From positions 3,472,001 through 3,536,000 of the forward strand of contig NZ_BSVB01000001.1 of assembly GCF_030161895.1 (NCBI RefSeq): a DNA stretch of 64,000 nucleotides. The letters run 5' to 3'. Below are positions 1 through 10,699 of the stretch, piece after piece. Origin of the DNA: Pseudolysinimonas kribbensis (GTDB taxonomy: Bacteria; Actinomycetota; Actinomycetes; Actinomycetales; Microbacteriaceae). The position numbers and the translations under genes were made by a program. Position 1 is the first letter of the stretch. The number at the start of each line of letters is the position of its first letter. The notes beneath the pieces were generated by a model. That model was not told the origin of the DNA, made no database searches, and saw nothing but the letters and a program-made list of their open reading frames with translations.

Positions 1-1594
<1,594 letters not shown>

Positions 1595-1599
<5 letters not shown>

Positions 1600-1753
1600 C
1601 GCGCCGCCGCTCCTGCGGCGCGCGGCCGCTGCGCGGGACGAGCGCGGTCGCCCCGCTTCGCTGGGTCAGTTAGCGCGCCGCCGCTCCTGCGGCGCGCGGC
1701 CGCTACGCGGGACGAGCGCGGTCGCCCCGCTTCGCTGGGTCAGTTAGCGCGCC
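1595..1753. repeat. 74-bp tandem repeat with internal hairpin (2.15 copies)
   Basis: Two full 74-bp units begin at 1595 and 1669 with one visible base difference (gctgcgcgg against gctacgcgg), and an 11-bp start of a third unit begins at 1743. Each unit contains the perfect inverted repeat GCGCGCCGC / GCGGCGCGC, so it can form a strong hairpin, but no T-run follows. The first unit overlaps the stop codon of the ABC-F gene and the third abuts the stop of the convergent SURF1 gene, so the array fills the space between two gene ends and may act as a bidirectional transcription barrier (inference). Confidence 0.85.
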
Positions 1754-1755
1754 AG

Positions 1756-2564
1756 CTAGTCCGGGTTGCGGTCGAGGACCGCGTCCTCGTAGTCGGCGTC
1801 GTGCGAGGGGCGGCGCGACCGCAGGGCGACCGCGCGCTCCTCGGCCGACATGGCGCCGAGGCGCTTCTCGCGGCGGTAGGCCCAGACCAGGCCCACGACG
1901 GCGAGCAGCGCGAACACGATCCACTGGATCGCGTAGGAGAGGAACGGCCCCGGATCGGCCACCGGCTCGGGCTCCGCGACGGGCCGGCTCGTCGCGGGGG
2001 ATCCTCGCGCGTCATCGTGCCGTACGCGCCCGTGTACGTGTCCGCGCCGGTTGCGCGGGCGATCTGAGGCAGATCGATCGAGGCGATCTGGCCCCGCGGC
2101 GAGGTGCGGCCGGGCAGGTCGGGCTCGCTCTGCTGCAGCCGCACGACGACCGACACGTCACCGGACGGCGGCGCGGGCACCTGCGGCACATCGCCCCGCG
2201 CGGGAATCGGGAGCCAGCCGCGGTCGACGACGAAGATCCGGCCGTCGGGCAGGCGCAGCGGCACCAGCACCTCGAATCCGGGGTTGTCGTTGCGCGCACG
2301 ATCGCGTACGAGCAGCTGCTGGCCGGGCAGGTACCGCCCGTGCAGCGTCACCTCGCGCCACTCCAGGTCGTGCCGCCAGGAGTCGAGGCTCGGCAGCGCC
2401 TGGTCGACCGGCACGGCGGGCTTGGACCAGTTGATCGAGATGAGCGTGTTCTCGGCCGTCCGCTCGGCGTTGCGCGACCACTGCCACCAGGAGAGGACGC
2501 CGCAGGCGATCGAGAAGACGACGACGAGGGCGACGTAGCCGCCCCAGCGTCGGATGCCGCTCAC
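1756..2564 (-). CDS. SURF1-family cytochrome oxidase biogenesis protein (frame broken near 1996-2000)
   Basis: SURF1-type membrane protein needed for maturation of the heme-copper terminal oxidase. An N-terminal membrane segment follows MSGIRRWG, the periplasmic domain carries the family-like WREVTLHGRYLPG and VDRGWLPI stretches, and a C-terminal membrane segment (IQWIVFALLAVVGLVWAY) precedes a basic tail. The reading frame shifts just after GTMTREDPP, at the G5 run 1996-2000 on the plus strand; adding one base restores a 269-residue protein of family length. I read this as a sequencing indel. It lies head-to-tail after the two small genes at 2561-3084, with a 4-bp overlap. Confidence 0.85.
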
Positions 2565-2788
2565 GCGCGATCCGGCACGACGTCAGCCACGACGTCGAGC
2601 GCGGTCACGACCACCGGGAACCCGCGCGAGGCGAGGTACCCCTCGAGGTGGTCGCGGTGGGCGTCGCAGGCCAGCCAGACCTTGACGCGGTCGGGGGAGT
2701 GGGGATTGCGCCAATTGACCCGCCAGGACGCCGGCTCCCGGCATCCCGCGCTCGAGCACTGGGTGGGCGCCTCGCCGCCGCCGATCAC
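2561..2788 (-). CDS. Small Cys-containing conserved hypothetical protein
   Basis: A 75-residue protein that I do not recognise beyond being a small protein in a SURF1/DUF3099 neighbourhood. It has QCSSAGCREPASW near the N-terminus and LACDAHRDHLEGYL in the middle: three Cys and two His in a spacing that could bind a metal (inference). The GTG start overlaps the stop of the DUF3099 gene (GTGA) and its own stop overlaps the SURF1 start, so the three genes are translationally coupled. The longer open frame to 2950 is not used, because it reads out of frame through the DUF3099 gene. Confidence 0.7.
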   Translation of the reverse strand: MIGGGEAPTQCSSAGCREPASWRVNWRNPHSPDRVKVWLACDAHRDHLEGYLASRGFPVVVTALDVVADVVPDRA

Positions 2789-3084
2789 CGCATGTCCTCG
2801 TGCTGGCCGCCGGCGCCCGCGCCCGACCCCACCGGCACGATCCCGCCGGGTCGCTCCACAGCGGCAGCGCGGTCGGTGTGCACGTTGTTCGCGATGACCA
2901 CCGCGAAGTAGGGCAACGCCGCGGCCGCGATCGCGGGGATGAGGCGCCACCAGCCCGGGACGAACAGCACCGCGATCAGGCAGATCACCCGGACGGTCAT
3001 CGCCACCGCGTACTTGATCATCCGCATGTGCCGCTCGTGATCCGGCGACGGCGGCAGCTCGGTGATCGAGACGGTCTTGGCCAT
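2785..3084 (-). CDS. DUF3099 family membrane protein
   Basis: A 99-residue actinobacterial DUF3099-type protein of unknown function. It starts MAKTVSITELPPSPDHERHMR, followed by two adjacent membrane segments (about residues 25-42 and 45-65: AVAMTVRVICLIAVLFV, LIPAIAAAALPYFAVVIA) and a Gly/Ala-rich tail. It is first in a three-gene run with the Cys-containing protein and SURF1, which hints at a membrane or respiratory role (context only). The palindromic element at 3115-3190 lies immediately upstream. Confidence 0.85.
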   Translation of the reverse strand: MAKTVSITELPPSPDHERHMRMIKYAVAMTVRVICLIAVLFVPGWWRLIPAIAAAALPYFAVVIANNVHTDRAAAVERPGGIVPVGSGAGAGGQHEDMR

Positions 3085-3114
3085 GGGCTTGAGCGTTAGC
3101 CTACGCTCGCGCGC

Positions 3115-3190
3115 TGGAGCTCAGAGCGGAGGTCCTTTCGGACCTCCGCCGCGACGCCAGCGCCGACGGCCGTCTCGGCCGTCGGTTCCG
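3115..3190. repeat. Double-hairpin palindromic element, copy A
   Basis: About 75 bp made of two perfect hairpins: GCGGAGGTCC / GGACCTCCGC (loop TTTC, 3126-3149) and CCGACGGCCG / CGGCCGTCGG (loop TCT, 3163-3185), joined by a short spacer. Related copies lie at 28998-29072 and 31862-31938 with paired changes on both arms. Read on the minus strand it encodes a peptide (GAGVAAEVRKDLRSEL) very like those of the other copies. It sits between the divergent DUF3099 and fabG genes, just upstream of the fabG -10 hexamer. Confidence 0.85.
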
Positions 3191-3208
3191 GGCCGGGTTC
3201 CTCGGCTC

Positions 3209-3214
3209 TAGGCT
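3209..3214 (+). promoter_or_regulatory. -10 hexamer of fabG (leaderless type)
   Basis: TAGGCT ends 8 nt before the GTG start, which would place transcription initiation at or next to the start codon. Confidence 0.5.
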
Positions 3215-3222
3215 GGCTCACC

Positions 3223-3933
3223 GTGACCACACCTCGCACCGTGCTCGTGACCGGCGGCAACCGTGGTATCGGCCGCGCCATCGCGGCGGAGTTCGTCGCC
3301 CAGGGTCACCGCGTCGCGGTGACTGCGCGCTCCGGCGAGGGTCCGGAGGGTGCACTCACCGTTCGCGCCGACGTCACCGACGGCGCATCCCTGGATGCCG
3401 CGTTCGCCGAGGTGGAGAAGCAGCTCGGCCCCGTCGAGGTGGTCGTCGCCAATGCCGGCATCACCCGGGACACGCTCGTGCTGCGGATGAGCGACGAGGA
3501 CTTCGACACGGTCGTCGACACCAACCTCGGCGGCGCGTTCCGCGTCGTCAAGCGCGCCTCGAAGGGCATGCTCAAGGCGCGGTTCGGGCGGGTGATCCTG
3601 ATCTCGAGCATCGTCGGCCTGTACGGCAGCCCCGGCCAGGTCAACTACGCCTCGTCGAAGGCCGCCCTCGTCGGCATGGCGCGTTCGCTCACCCGCGAAC
3701 TCGGGGCGCGCGGCATCACGGCGAACGTGGTGGCGCCCGGCTTCATCGAGAGCGACATGACCGCCGAGCTTCCCGCGGATCAGCAGGCGGAGTACATCAA
3801 GACCGTGCCGGCCGGACGGCCCGGACGCGCCGAGGAGGTCGCGAAGGCGGTCGCCTGGCTCGCGTCCGACGACGCCGGCTACATCTCCGGAGCCGTCATC
3901 CCCGTCGACGGCGGCCTCGGGATGGGGCACTAG
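3223..3933 (+). CDS. fabG: 3-oxoacyl-ACP reductase, FabG/MabA type
   Basis: Short-chain dehydrogenase that reduces 3-oxoacyl-ACP with NADPH in fatty-acid elongation (cytosol). It shows the cofactor loop TGGNRGIG (residues 10-17), NAG (about 79-81), and the catalytic Ser with Tyr-x3-Lys in SSIVGLYGSPGQVNYASSK, then the C-terminal VAPGFIESDMT and GAVIPVDGGLGMGH typical of FabG. At 236 residues it is a normal length. GTG was chosen as start because the TAGGCT hexamer lies 8 nt upstream. Its stop overlaps the stop of the convergent DUF4232 gene. A non-fatty-acid SDR role is possible but less likely given the MabA-like sequence. Confidence 0.85.
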   Translation: MTTPRTVLVTGGNRGIGRAIAAEFVAQGHRVAVTARSGEGPEGALTVRADVTDGASLDAAFAEVEKQLGPVEVVVANAGITRDTLVLRMSDEDFDTVVDTNLGGAFRVVKRASKGMLKARFGRVILISSIVGLYGSPGQVNYASSKAALVGMARSLTRELGARGITANVVAPGFIESDMTAELPADQQAEYIKTVPAGRPGRAEEVAKAVAWLASDDAGYISGAVIPVDGGLGMGH

Positions 3934-5021
3934 CCCGACGTCGCCGGCGCCGCGTGCCAGGCCTGCACCGTGACCGAGGTGCCCTGCACGACGTCGAAGG
4001 CGCCCGACGGGATGCTCAGCTCGCGCCCGCCCGCGTCGATCCGGAGCACCAGCTCGCGCGCGAGGGTCGGATCACCGGATCCGGCGCCGGCATCCCATCC
4101 GATGGTCGCGAGGGCGGTCGCGTCGGGCGCCAGAGTGACCGGCGTCGCGCCCGGGTCGGGGTCCATGAACGAGCGGCCCGGCGCCACGGAGGCCGCGACC
4201 GCACGGCCCCGCGCGTCCCGGAAGCCGACGGCCGGATAGCCGTCGAGGGTGCACGTCGCGGTGGAGGAGTTGCGGATCTCGATCGCGAAGTGCCGGTGCC
4301 CGAGCGCAGCGTCGCCCCCCGTGGACGCGAGCACGAGTGCGTCCGGCGGGCAGGTCGTCGACGCGAGGGCATAGACGTTATGGGGCAGCGGTGCCGGGGA
4401 GAAGGTGACGGGCGGAGACGGCGTGGGGGAGGGCGTGGCCGGCGGCGAGGCGGCGGCGTCGAGCGCGGCGAAACGCAACGGCCCGCCGACCCCGGCGGCG
4501 ACCCCCGTGACGAGGGCGGCGACGAGAGCGACGGCCCCCGTCGCGATCCCGGCCGCCCGCAGCGGACCGCGGTCGCGCGACCACCCGGCGACGAGGGCGG
4601 GCGCCCATCCGAGCACCAGCCCCCACGCCTGCGTGCCGAGATCGCGGGCCACGTCGGCGGCGGGATAGGACACGCCGAGTCGCGGCGTCTCGCCGATGAT
4701 CGTTCCGACGCCCATGACCGCACCGACGATCAGGGACCCGACCGCGGCGGCCAGCCAGACGACCGGCAGGCGCGCACCGCCGCGGGTCAGCAGGGCGGCG
4801 CCGGCGATCAGCGCGCCCAGCAGCACCGCCCCGGCTCCCACCGTGATCTGCGGCCAGGGCACCGGCAGCTCGCCGATCCGCGCCAGCGGACCGGGCACGA
4901 TGACCTGCTCGAGCCAGCCGAGCGGCCGGGCGCCGATCGGCACGGTGCCGAGAAGCGCGGTCGCCACCCAGAGGACCGCCGTCAGCACGCCCGCGGCGAT
5001 CGCCCGTCCGACGGTGATCAC
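3930..5021 (-). CDS. DUF4232 domain membrane protein
   Basis: A 363-residue protein with an N-terminal membrane half (about five hydrophobic segments in residues 5-185), a Pro/Ser/Thr-rich linker (about 190-210) and a C-terminal extracytoplasmic DUF4232-type domain beginning CPPDALVLAS with IEIRNSSTATCTLDGYPAVGF. In the family this domain is a small beta-sandwich of unknown function, often in lipoproteins; the fusion to several membrane segments is what is notable here. The gene is convergent with fabG and 10 bp downstream of serB. No function can be assigned. Confidence 0.8.
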   Translation of the reverse strand: MITVGRAIAAGVLTAVLWVATALLGTVPIGARPLGWLEQVIVPGPLARIGELPVPWPQITVGAGAVLLGALIAGAALLTRGGARLPVVWLAAAVGSLIVGAVMGVGTIIGETPRLGVSYPAADVARDLGTQAWGLVLGWAPALVAGWSRDRGPLRAAGIATGAVALVAALVTGVAAGVGGPLRFAALDAAASPPATPSPTPSPPVTFSPAPLPHNVYALASTTCPPDALVLASTGGDAALGHRHFAIEIRNSSTATCTLDGYPAVGFRDARGRAVAASVAPGRSFMDPDPGATPVTLAPDATALATIGWDAGAGSGDPTLARELVLRIDAGGRELSIPSGAFDVVQGTSVTVQAWHAAPATSG

Positions 5022-5031
5022 GTGCGGCCCA

Positions 5032-5666
5032 TCAGCGCAGCCCCATCAGCGGCAGCAGCCGCGAGAGGTCGCGGTCGTCGAGCAGCACGTCGGCGACGTC
5101 GCGCACCGGCGCCTTCGCATCGAACCCGATCGACAGGCCGCACAGCGCCATCATCGGCAGGTCGTTGGCGCCGTCGCCGACCGCGAGAGTCTGATGCAAC
5201 GGGATGCCCGCCGCGCCCGCCCACTCGCGCAAAGCGTCGGCCTTGGCGGTGGCATCCACGATGGGCGGGATCACCCCACCCGTCAGGCGGCCGCCCGCGA
5301 CCTCGAGTCGGTTGGCCCGCCAGTGGTCGAGCCCGAGCCGGGCTGCGAGCGGATCGATGACCTCGTGAAATCCCCGGAGACCACGGCGACGAGGCCGCCG
5401 GCGCCCTGCACGGCCGCGATGAGCTCCGGAACCCCGCCGGTCACGCGCACCCGTGAGGCCACCCGGTCGATCGCGGCCTCCTCGAGTCCGGCGAGCGTCG
5501 CGACCCGTTGCCGCAGCGAGTCGGCGAAGTCGAGCTCCCCGTTCATCGCGCGGAAGGTCACGTCGGCGACGGCATCCAGCGAGCCGGCCTCCTCGGCGAG
5601 CAGCTCGATGACCTCGTCCTCGATCAGCGTGGAGTCGACGTCGAGGACGACGAGGAAGCGCGACAT
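5032..5666 (-). CDS. serB: Phosphoserine phosphatase (frame broken near 5372-5375)
   Basis: HAD-superfamily enzyme of the final step of serine biosynthesis. The motif I nucleophile is in VVLDVDSTLIEDEVIELLA (residues 6-24), motif II VVSG follows near residue 98, and motif IV is GDGANDLPMMALCG in the second part. The reading frame changes at the C4 run 5372-5375; a fifth base restores VSGGFHEVIDPLAARLGLDH and a 211-residue protein. This is probably a sequencing indel, since both halves are well conserved. It is transcribed after glgC, with 25 bp between. Confidence 0.88.
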
Positions 5667-5691
5667 GCGTTCCTCTCGTAGTCGGGACGGG

Positions 5692-6928
5692 CTACTCGAC
5701 CAGGATGCCCTTGCCGACGACCGTGATGCCGCTCTGGGTGACGGTGAAGCCGCGCGCGAGATCCGCCTCGCGATCCACGCCGACGGTCGCCCCGGGGCTC
5801 ACCACGACGCCCTTGTCGAGGATAGCGCGACGCACGATCGCGCCCTCGCCGATCTGGGAGCGCTCGAACACGACGGTGTCCGTCACGACCGCCCCCGACT
5901 CGATCGACACCCAGGTGCCGAGCACGGAGCGCTCGAGGTGGGCTCCGGAGACGACGCAGCCGAGCGAGACGATCGAGTCGATGACCTCGCCGAGCGCGCC
6001 CCGGCTGTCCCGCACGAACTTGGCCGGCGGCGAGTTGAGCTGCGACGAGAAGATCGGCCACTGCTCGTTGTAGAGGTTGAAGATCGGCAGTGCCGAGATC
6101 AGGTCCTGATGGGCGTCGAAGAACGAGTCGATGGTGCCGACGTCGCGCCAGTAGAAGCGATCGCGCACCGTCGATCCCGGTACCTCGTTGCGGTTGAGGT
6201 CGTACACCCCGCGTCGCCGCGCTGCACGAAATCGGGGATGATGTCGCCGCCCATGTCGTGGTTCGAGTCGGCGCGCAGCCCGTCTCTCTGCACCGCGTCG
6301 ATGAGCACGTCGGCGTCGAAGACGTAGTTGCCCATGGAGGCGAGGACCTGATCGGCTGCGTCGGGGAGGCCCACCGGGTCCTCCGGCTTCTCGAGGAACG
6401 CGCGGATGTGATCCGGCCGCGTCGGGTCGACGTCGATCACCCCGAACTGGTTCGCGAGCTCGATCGGCTGGCGGATCGCCGCCACCGTCACGCCGCTGCC
6501 CGACTCGACGTGCGCCTCGATCATCTGGCTGAAGTCCATGCGGTACACGTGATCCGCGCCGACGACCACGACGATGTCGGGCTTCTCGTCGCGCAGCAGG
6601 TTGAGGCTCTGCAGGATCGCGTCGGCCGACCCGGAGAACCAGCGCTTGCCCAGTCGCTGCTGCGCGGGCACGGAGGCGACGTAGGCGCCGAGCATCGGGG
6701 CAGTCGCCAGGTCGTCGAGACGTGGCGGTCGAGCGAATGCGACTTGTACTGGGTCAGCACGACGATCTGCCGCAGCCCCGAGTTGACGAGGTTGGAGAGG
6801 GCGAAGTCGATGAGACGGTAGCCCCCGCCGAACGGGACCGCGGGCTTGGCCCGGTCGGCCGTCAACGGCATCAGGCGCTTGCCCTCGCCGCCGGCGAGAA
6901 CGATCCCGAAGATCTTCTTCGACGCCAC
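5692..6928 (-). CDS. glgC: Glucose-1-phosphate adenylyltransferase (two frame breaks)
   Basis: Makes ADP-glucose from ATP and glucose-1-phosphate for glycogen/alpha-glucan synthesis. The N-terminal pyrophosphorylase signature [16 protein letters not shown] with [20 protein letters not shown] is followed by [25 protein letters not shown] and [14 protein letters not shown], and a C-terminal left-handed beta-helix. The frame breaks at 6697-6700 (G4, between TTWRL and [10 protein letters not shown]) and at 6207-6210 (C4, between QRGDAG and [11 protein letters not shown]). One added base at each gives 412 residues, the normal size. It starts at GTG, 6 nt from a TACTGT hexamer, and is divergent from glgA. 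Confidence 0.9.
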
Positions 6929-6960
6929 GACCCCACAGTAAGGCCGGATACCCTTCCCAG
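6929..6960. promoter_or_regulatory. Divergent glgC/glgA promoter region
   Basis: Only 32 bp separate the two GTG starts. On the minus strand TACTGT (plus-strand 6935-6940) ends 6 nt before glgC; on the plus strand TACCCT (6949-6954) ends 6 nt before glgA. Both fit leaderless -10 elements, so each -35 region must overlap the other promoter or the other gene. Confidence 0.5.
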
Positions 6961-8165
6961 GTGCGCGTCGATGTCCTCACCCGTGAATATCCACCGGAGG
7001 TTTACGGCGGAGCCGGCGTGCACGTCGCCGAGCTGGTGCGCGCTCTCCGACTCGACATCGATACGGTCGTGCGCTGCTTCGGCGCGCCGCGCGACGAGCC
7101 GCACACCTACGCCTACCTGGTGCCGCCGCAGCTGATCGGTGCCAACCCGGCGCTCGCGACGCTCGGCATCGACCTCCAGATGGCCCAGGATGCCGGCGAC
7201 GCCGACCTCGTGCATTCGCACACCTGGTACGCGAACTCCGCGGGGCGCATCGCGCAGCTGCTGCACGGCATCCCGCATGTCGTCACCGCGCACAGCCTCG
7301 AGCCGCTGCGGCCGTGGAAGGCGGAGCAGCTCGGAGGCGGTTACCGGGTGTCGAGCTGGATCGAGCGCGGCGCGTTCGACGCGGCCGACGCCGTGATCGC
7401 GGTGAGCGCGGGCATGCGCGGCGACATCCTGCGCAGCTACCCCGAGGTGGACCCGGCCCGCGTGCGCGTCGTGCACAACGGCGTCGACCCGCAGCTCTGG
7501 CACCGCGATGAGGATCCCGAGGCGGCACGCGCTCTGGGGCTCGATCCCGATCGCCCGAGCGTCCTGTTCGTCGGGCGCATCACCCGTCAGAAGGGCCTGC
7601 CCTATCTGCTCCGCGCCGCGCGCAGCCTGCCGCCCGAGGTGCAGCTCGTGCTGTGCGCGGGTGCCCCCGACACGCCGGAGATCCTCGCCGAGGTGACCGC
7701 GGGGGTCGAGGCGCTGCAGGCGGAACGCACCGGCGTGGTGTGGATCGACCGGATGCTGCAGCGCCGCGAGCTGGCCGTGCTGCACTCCGCGGCGACGACG
7801 TTCGTGTGCCCCTCGATCTACGAGCCGCTGGGCATCGTGAATCTCGAGGCGATGGCGTGCGGCGCCCCCGTGGTGGGCACCGCCACCGGGGGATCCCCGA
7901 GGTGGTGGACGACGGCGTCACCGGCCGGCTGGTGCCCATCGAGCAGGCCGATGACGGCAGCGGCACACCGCTGGACCCCGACCGCTTCGTCGCGGACCTC
8001 GCGACCGCACTCACCGAGGTCGTGGCCGACCCGGCGTCGGCGCGGCGCATGGGCGAGGCCGGCCGGCGGCGCGTCGAGTCGGAGTTCAGCTGGACGACCA
8101 TCGCCGAGCGCACCCGTGCGATCTACGACGAGGTGCTCGGAGCCGGGGCGACCACCACCGCTTAG
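6961..8165 (+). CDS. glgA: Glycogen synthase, actinobacterial GT4 type (frame broken at 7888-7892)
   Basis: ADP-glucose-dependent glucosyltransferase of the short actinobacterial GlgA/GlgM type, which builds alpha-glucan or maltose-1-phosphate. The N-terminus [19 protein letters not shown], the [11 protein letters not shown] stretch, [26 protein letters not shown] and [19 protein letters not shown] are all GT-B family signatures. The frame changes in the G5 run 7888-7892; a sixth G restores [19 protein letters not shown] and gives 401 residues ending GAGATTTA. It is divergent from glgC, the enzyme that supplies its substrate. Confidence 0.9.
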
Positions 8166-8168
8166 GCT
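8163..8168 (+). promoter_or_regulatory. -10 hexamer of the ABC ATPase gene
   Basis: TAGGCT overlaps the glgA stop codon and ends 8 nt before the ATG at 8177. Confidence 0.45.
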
Positions 8169-8176
8169 GGCTGATC

Positions 8177-8964
8177 ATGCCCCCGTGCTCGGCCTCCACG
8201 ATCTCACCGTCGTCCGCGACGGCAAGTCCATCCTCGACGACGTGTCGTGGGAGGTGGAGCCGGATCAGCGCTGGGTCGTGCTCGGCCCGAACGGCGCGGG
8301 CAAGACCACGCTGCTGCAGATCGTGTCGGCGAACGTGCACCCGAGCTCCGGCTCCGCGACGATCCTCGGCGAGACGCTCGGCCGGGTCGACGTGTTCGAC
8401 CTGCGGCCGCGGATCGGGTTCGCCTCGACGGCGCTCGCCCGACGCATCCCGGCGAACGAGGCGGTGCTGGATGTCGTGATGACGGCGGCCTATTCGGTGA
8501 CCGGGCGGTGGAACGAGGAGTACGACGACGTCGACCTGCGCCGGGCGCGCCGCGTGCTCGCCGAGTGGCGGCTCGAGCACCTCGAGGGGCGTCTGTTCGG
8601 CACGCTCAGCGATGGCGAGCAGAAGCGGGTGCAGATCGCCCGCTCCGTGATGACGGATCCCGAGCTGCTGCTGCTCGACGAGCCGGCGGCCTCGCTCGAC
8701 CTCGGAGCGCGCGAGGAGCTGCTGCAGCTGCTCGGCGCCTATGCCACGGCCCCGCAGAGCCCCGCCATGATCATGGTCACCCACCACGTCGAGGAGATCC
8801 CGCCCGGTTTCACGCACGCGCTGCTGCTGGCCGACGGCCGCATCCGCGCCGCCGGTCCGATCGCCGAGATCCTCACCGAGGAGCACCTGAGCGAGGCATT
8901 CGGCGTCCCGCTCGTCGTCGCGACGAGCGAGGACGGCCGCTTCTCGGCTCGCGCCCGCTCGTAG
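8177..8964 (+). CDS. ABC transporter ATP-binding protein (frame break at 8180-8184)
   Basis: A single-domain ABC ATPase: Walker A GPNGAGKTT, signature LSDGEQKRVQIARS (a D replaces the usual G of LSGGQ), Walker B LLLLDEPAASLDLG and switch His in MVTHHVEEIP. This resembles the YlmA/ModF-like ATPases that stand without a permease gene; no permease is adjacent. The ATG at 8177 lies in a C5 run; one more C makes it read MPPVLGLHDLTVV in frame for 262 residues. Without that correction the first usable start is GTG at 8185. The -10 hexamer upstream supports the ATG. The substrate is unknown. Confidence 0.8.
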
Positions 8965-9024
8965 TAGACTCATCCTTCGGCCGTTCGGCCCGTACGCTTT
9001 CCATCTCCATCCCGAGGTATCGCC

Positions 9025-9273
9025 ATGAAGTCCGAGATCCACCCCGAGTACGCTCCGGTCGTCTTCCGCGACCTGGCCAGCGGTGAGACGTTCCTCACCC
9101 GCTCGACCGTCACGAGCGAGAAGACCATCGAGCTGGACGGCGAGACCTACCCGGTCATCGACGTCGAGATCTCGTCGGCGTCGCACCCGTTCTACACGGG
9201 CAAGCAGCGCATCCTCGACAGCGCCGGCCGCGTCGAGAAGTTCAACTCGCGTTACAAGGGCTTCGGCAAGTAA
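9025..9273 (+). CDS. rpmE2: 50S ribosomal protein L31, type B (zinc-free)
   Basis: An 82-residue ribosomal protein with the type-B signature [31 protein letters not shown] and the C-terminal [10 protein letters not shown]. It lacks the four Cys ligands of the zinc-binding type A form; in actinobacteria type B is commonly the form used under zinc limitation. I see no clear Zur box in the 60 bp upstream. It is a free-standing gene between the ABC ATPase and the convergent exonuclease-NUDIX gene. Confidence 0.93.
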   Translation: MKSEIHPEYAPVVFRDLASGETFLTRSTVTSEKTIELDGETYPVIDVEISSASHPFYTGKQRILDSAGRVEKFNSRYKGFGK

Positions 9274-9310
9274 CCGCCCGCGCCGGGCTCCGCGCCTGGC
9301 GCCCCGCCGA

Positions 9311-10690
9311 TCAGAACAGCGCCCCGTCGGACGACGTGCGGCGCTGTTCCCATAGCGGAAGCAGTTCGTCGCGGGTGAGCGGAGCGAGCGGCAGGTCCGT
9401 GTCGAGCGACGTGATCCAGCGCAGCTCCTCGATCTCGCCGTGCGGCTGGAGCCCGTCGGCCGCCGCGACCGCGAAGACCGCGGCCGATACGATCGTGTCG
9501 GACTCGTGGGCCGCCGGTGCGCGGAAGATGCCGAGGTACTCCGCCTGATCGGCGTCGAGCTCGAGCTCGAGCTCCTCGCGCAGCTCACGGGTCAGCGCCT
9601 CGAGAGCCGACTCGCCCGGCTCGACCTTGCCGCCGGCCTGCATGAACAGCTCGGTGCCGCGCTTGCGCACGACGAGCGCCCGCCCGGCCGGATCCGTCAC
9701 GATCGCGGCCGCGACGCGCAGCACCGTCGTCACCGCCGGTGCGGGAGTGGACTCGACCTCGACCTCGACCTCCGTGATGCTGATCGACTCGACCAGCGTC
9801 GTCAGCGGTACCTCGGGTGCTCGCCGAAGGTCCTCGGCCTGCGGTCCGACGCCGGGGGCGCCGCGGAGCTCGTCCGCCACGGTCGGCGCCGCGAGCCGTC
9901 GCTGATCGAACTCCGAGAAGTCGACGATGGGCACCCGTCCGGGCTGGGGCGGCAGCGGGGGCAGCGGCTGCGTGTCGACGAAGGTGTTCGGATGCCCGAC
10001 CGGTCGCACGGGCCAGGAGCGGTCGCCGACGTAGCCTTCGCGCCCCGGCTTGGTGCGCACGTACTCCTCGAAGTTCTGCTGCTGGTCGGCGAACCAGATC
10101 TCCTGCCGACCGTGCAGGTCACCCGCGCTCACGCCGAGGTCGTCGGGGTAGGCGCGGGCGATCGCCTGCGCCACCCGTCCGGCGCAGATCGCGTCGGCAC
10201 CGGCGTCGTGCGCGCCGTCGAGCTCCACCCCGTAGAACTCGGCGGTGACCTCGAGCGTGCGCTTGCCGCGGCGGTAGCGGTCGACGGCCTTGTCGATGAC
10301 GAGCGGGTCGACGACCGGCTGCGGGTGCTCGACCGGCTCGATCGCGTGCCGCCGGCACTCCCGATCGAGGAGCGTGAGGTCGTACGGCGCGTTGTAGACG
10401 GTCAACGGGATGCCCTGCGAGAACAGCACGCGCAGCGTCTGCGCGATCTCCGCGATCGCCGCCCCGGCGGGCCGGCCCTCCGCCCGCACGCGCTCGGTGG
10501 TGATGCCGTGCACGGCGCTCGCGCCCTCCGGGACCTCGACGCCCGGATCGACGAGCCAGTCCCAGCGCGCCGTCACCCGGCCCTCGGAATCGAGCACCGC
10601 GATGCACGCCGAGACGATGCGCGCGACGTCCGTGTCGACGCCCGTGGTCTCCAGGTCGAAGACGCCCAGAGGACCGTCCCAGGTGCTCAC
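9311..10690 (-). CDS. DnaQ-like 3'-5' exonuclease fused to a NUDIX hydrolase
   Basis: One continuous 459-residue frame carrying two nucleic-acid maintenance domains. Residues 1-190 are a DEDDh exonuclease: FDLETTG (motif I), VYNAPYDLTLLD (motif II) and HDAGADA (motif III). After a Pro-rich linker (about 225-315, with repeated VEVEVES) comes a NUDIX domain, residues about 320-445, with the box GKVEPGESALEALTRELREE; the usual Gly after EE is replaced. Possible roles are proofreading-type degradation plus nucleotide-pool cleaning (inference). Each domain is usually a separate protein of about 200 and 130 residues. No frame break is needed to join them. Confidence 0.8.
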   Translation of the reverse strand: MSTWDGPLGVFDLETTGVDTDVARIVSACIAVLDSEGRVTARWDWLVDPGVEVPEGASAVHGITTERVRAEGRPAGAAIAEIAQTLRVLFSQGIPLTVYNAPYDLTLLDRECRRHAIEPVEHPQPVVDPLVIDKAVDRYRRGKRTLEVTAEFYGVELDGAHDAGADAICAGRVAQAIARAYPDDLGVSAGDLHGRQEIWFADQQQNFEEYVRTKPGREGYVGDRSWPVRPVGHPNTFVDTQPLPPLPPQPGRVPIVDFSEFDQRRLAAPTVADELRGAPGVGPQAEDLRRAPEVPLTTLVESISITEVEVEVESTPAPAVTTVLRVAAAIVTDPAGRALVVRKRGTELFMQAGGKVEPGESALEALTRELREELELELDADQAEYLGIFRAPAAHESDTIVSAAVFAVAAADGLQPHGEIEELRWITSLDTDLPLAPLTRDELLPLWEQRRTSSDGALF

Positions 10691-10699
10691 CCGGTCAGG

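Noticed and set aside
8965..9024. Zur operator before the L31 type B gene
   Set aside because: No AT-rich palindrome of the Zur type could be recognised.
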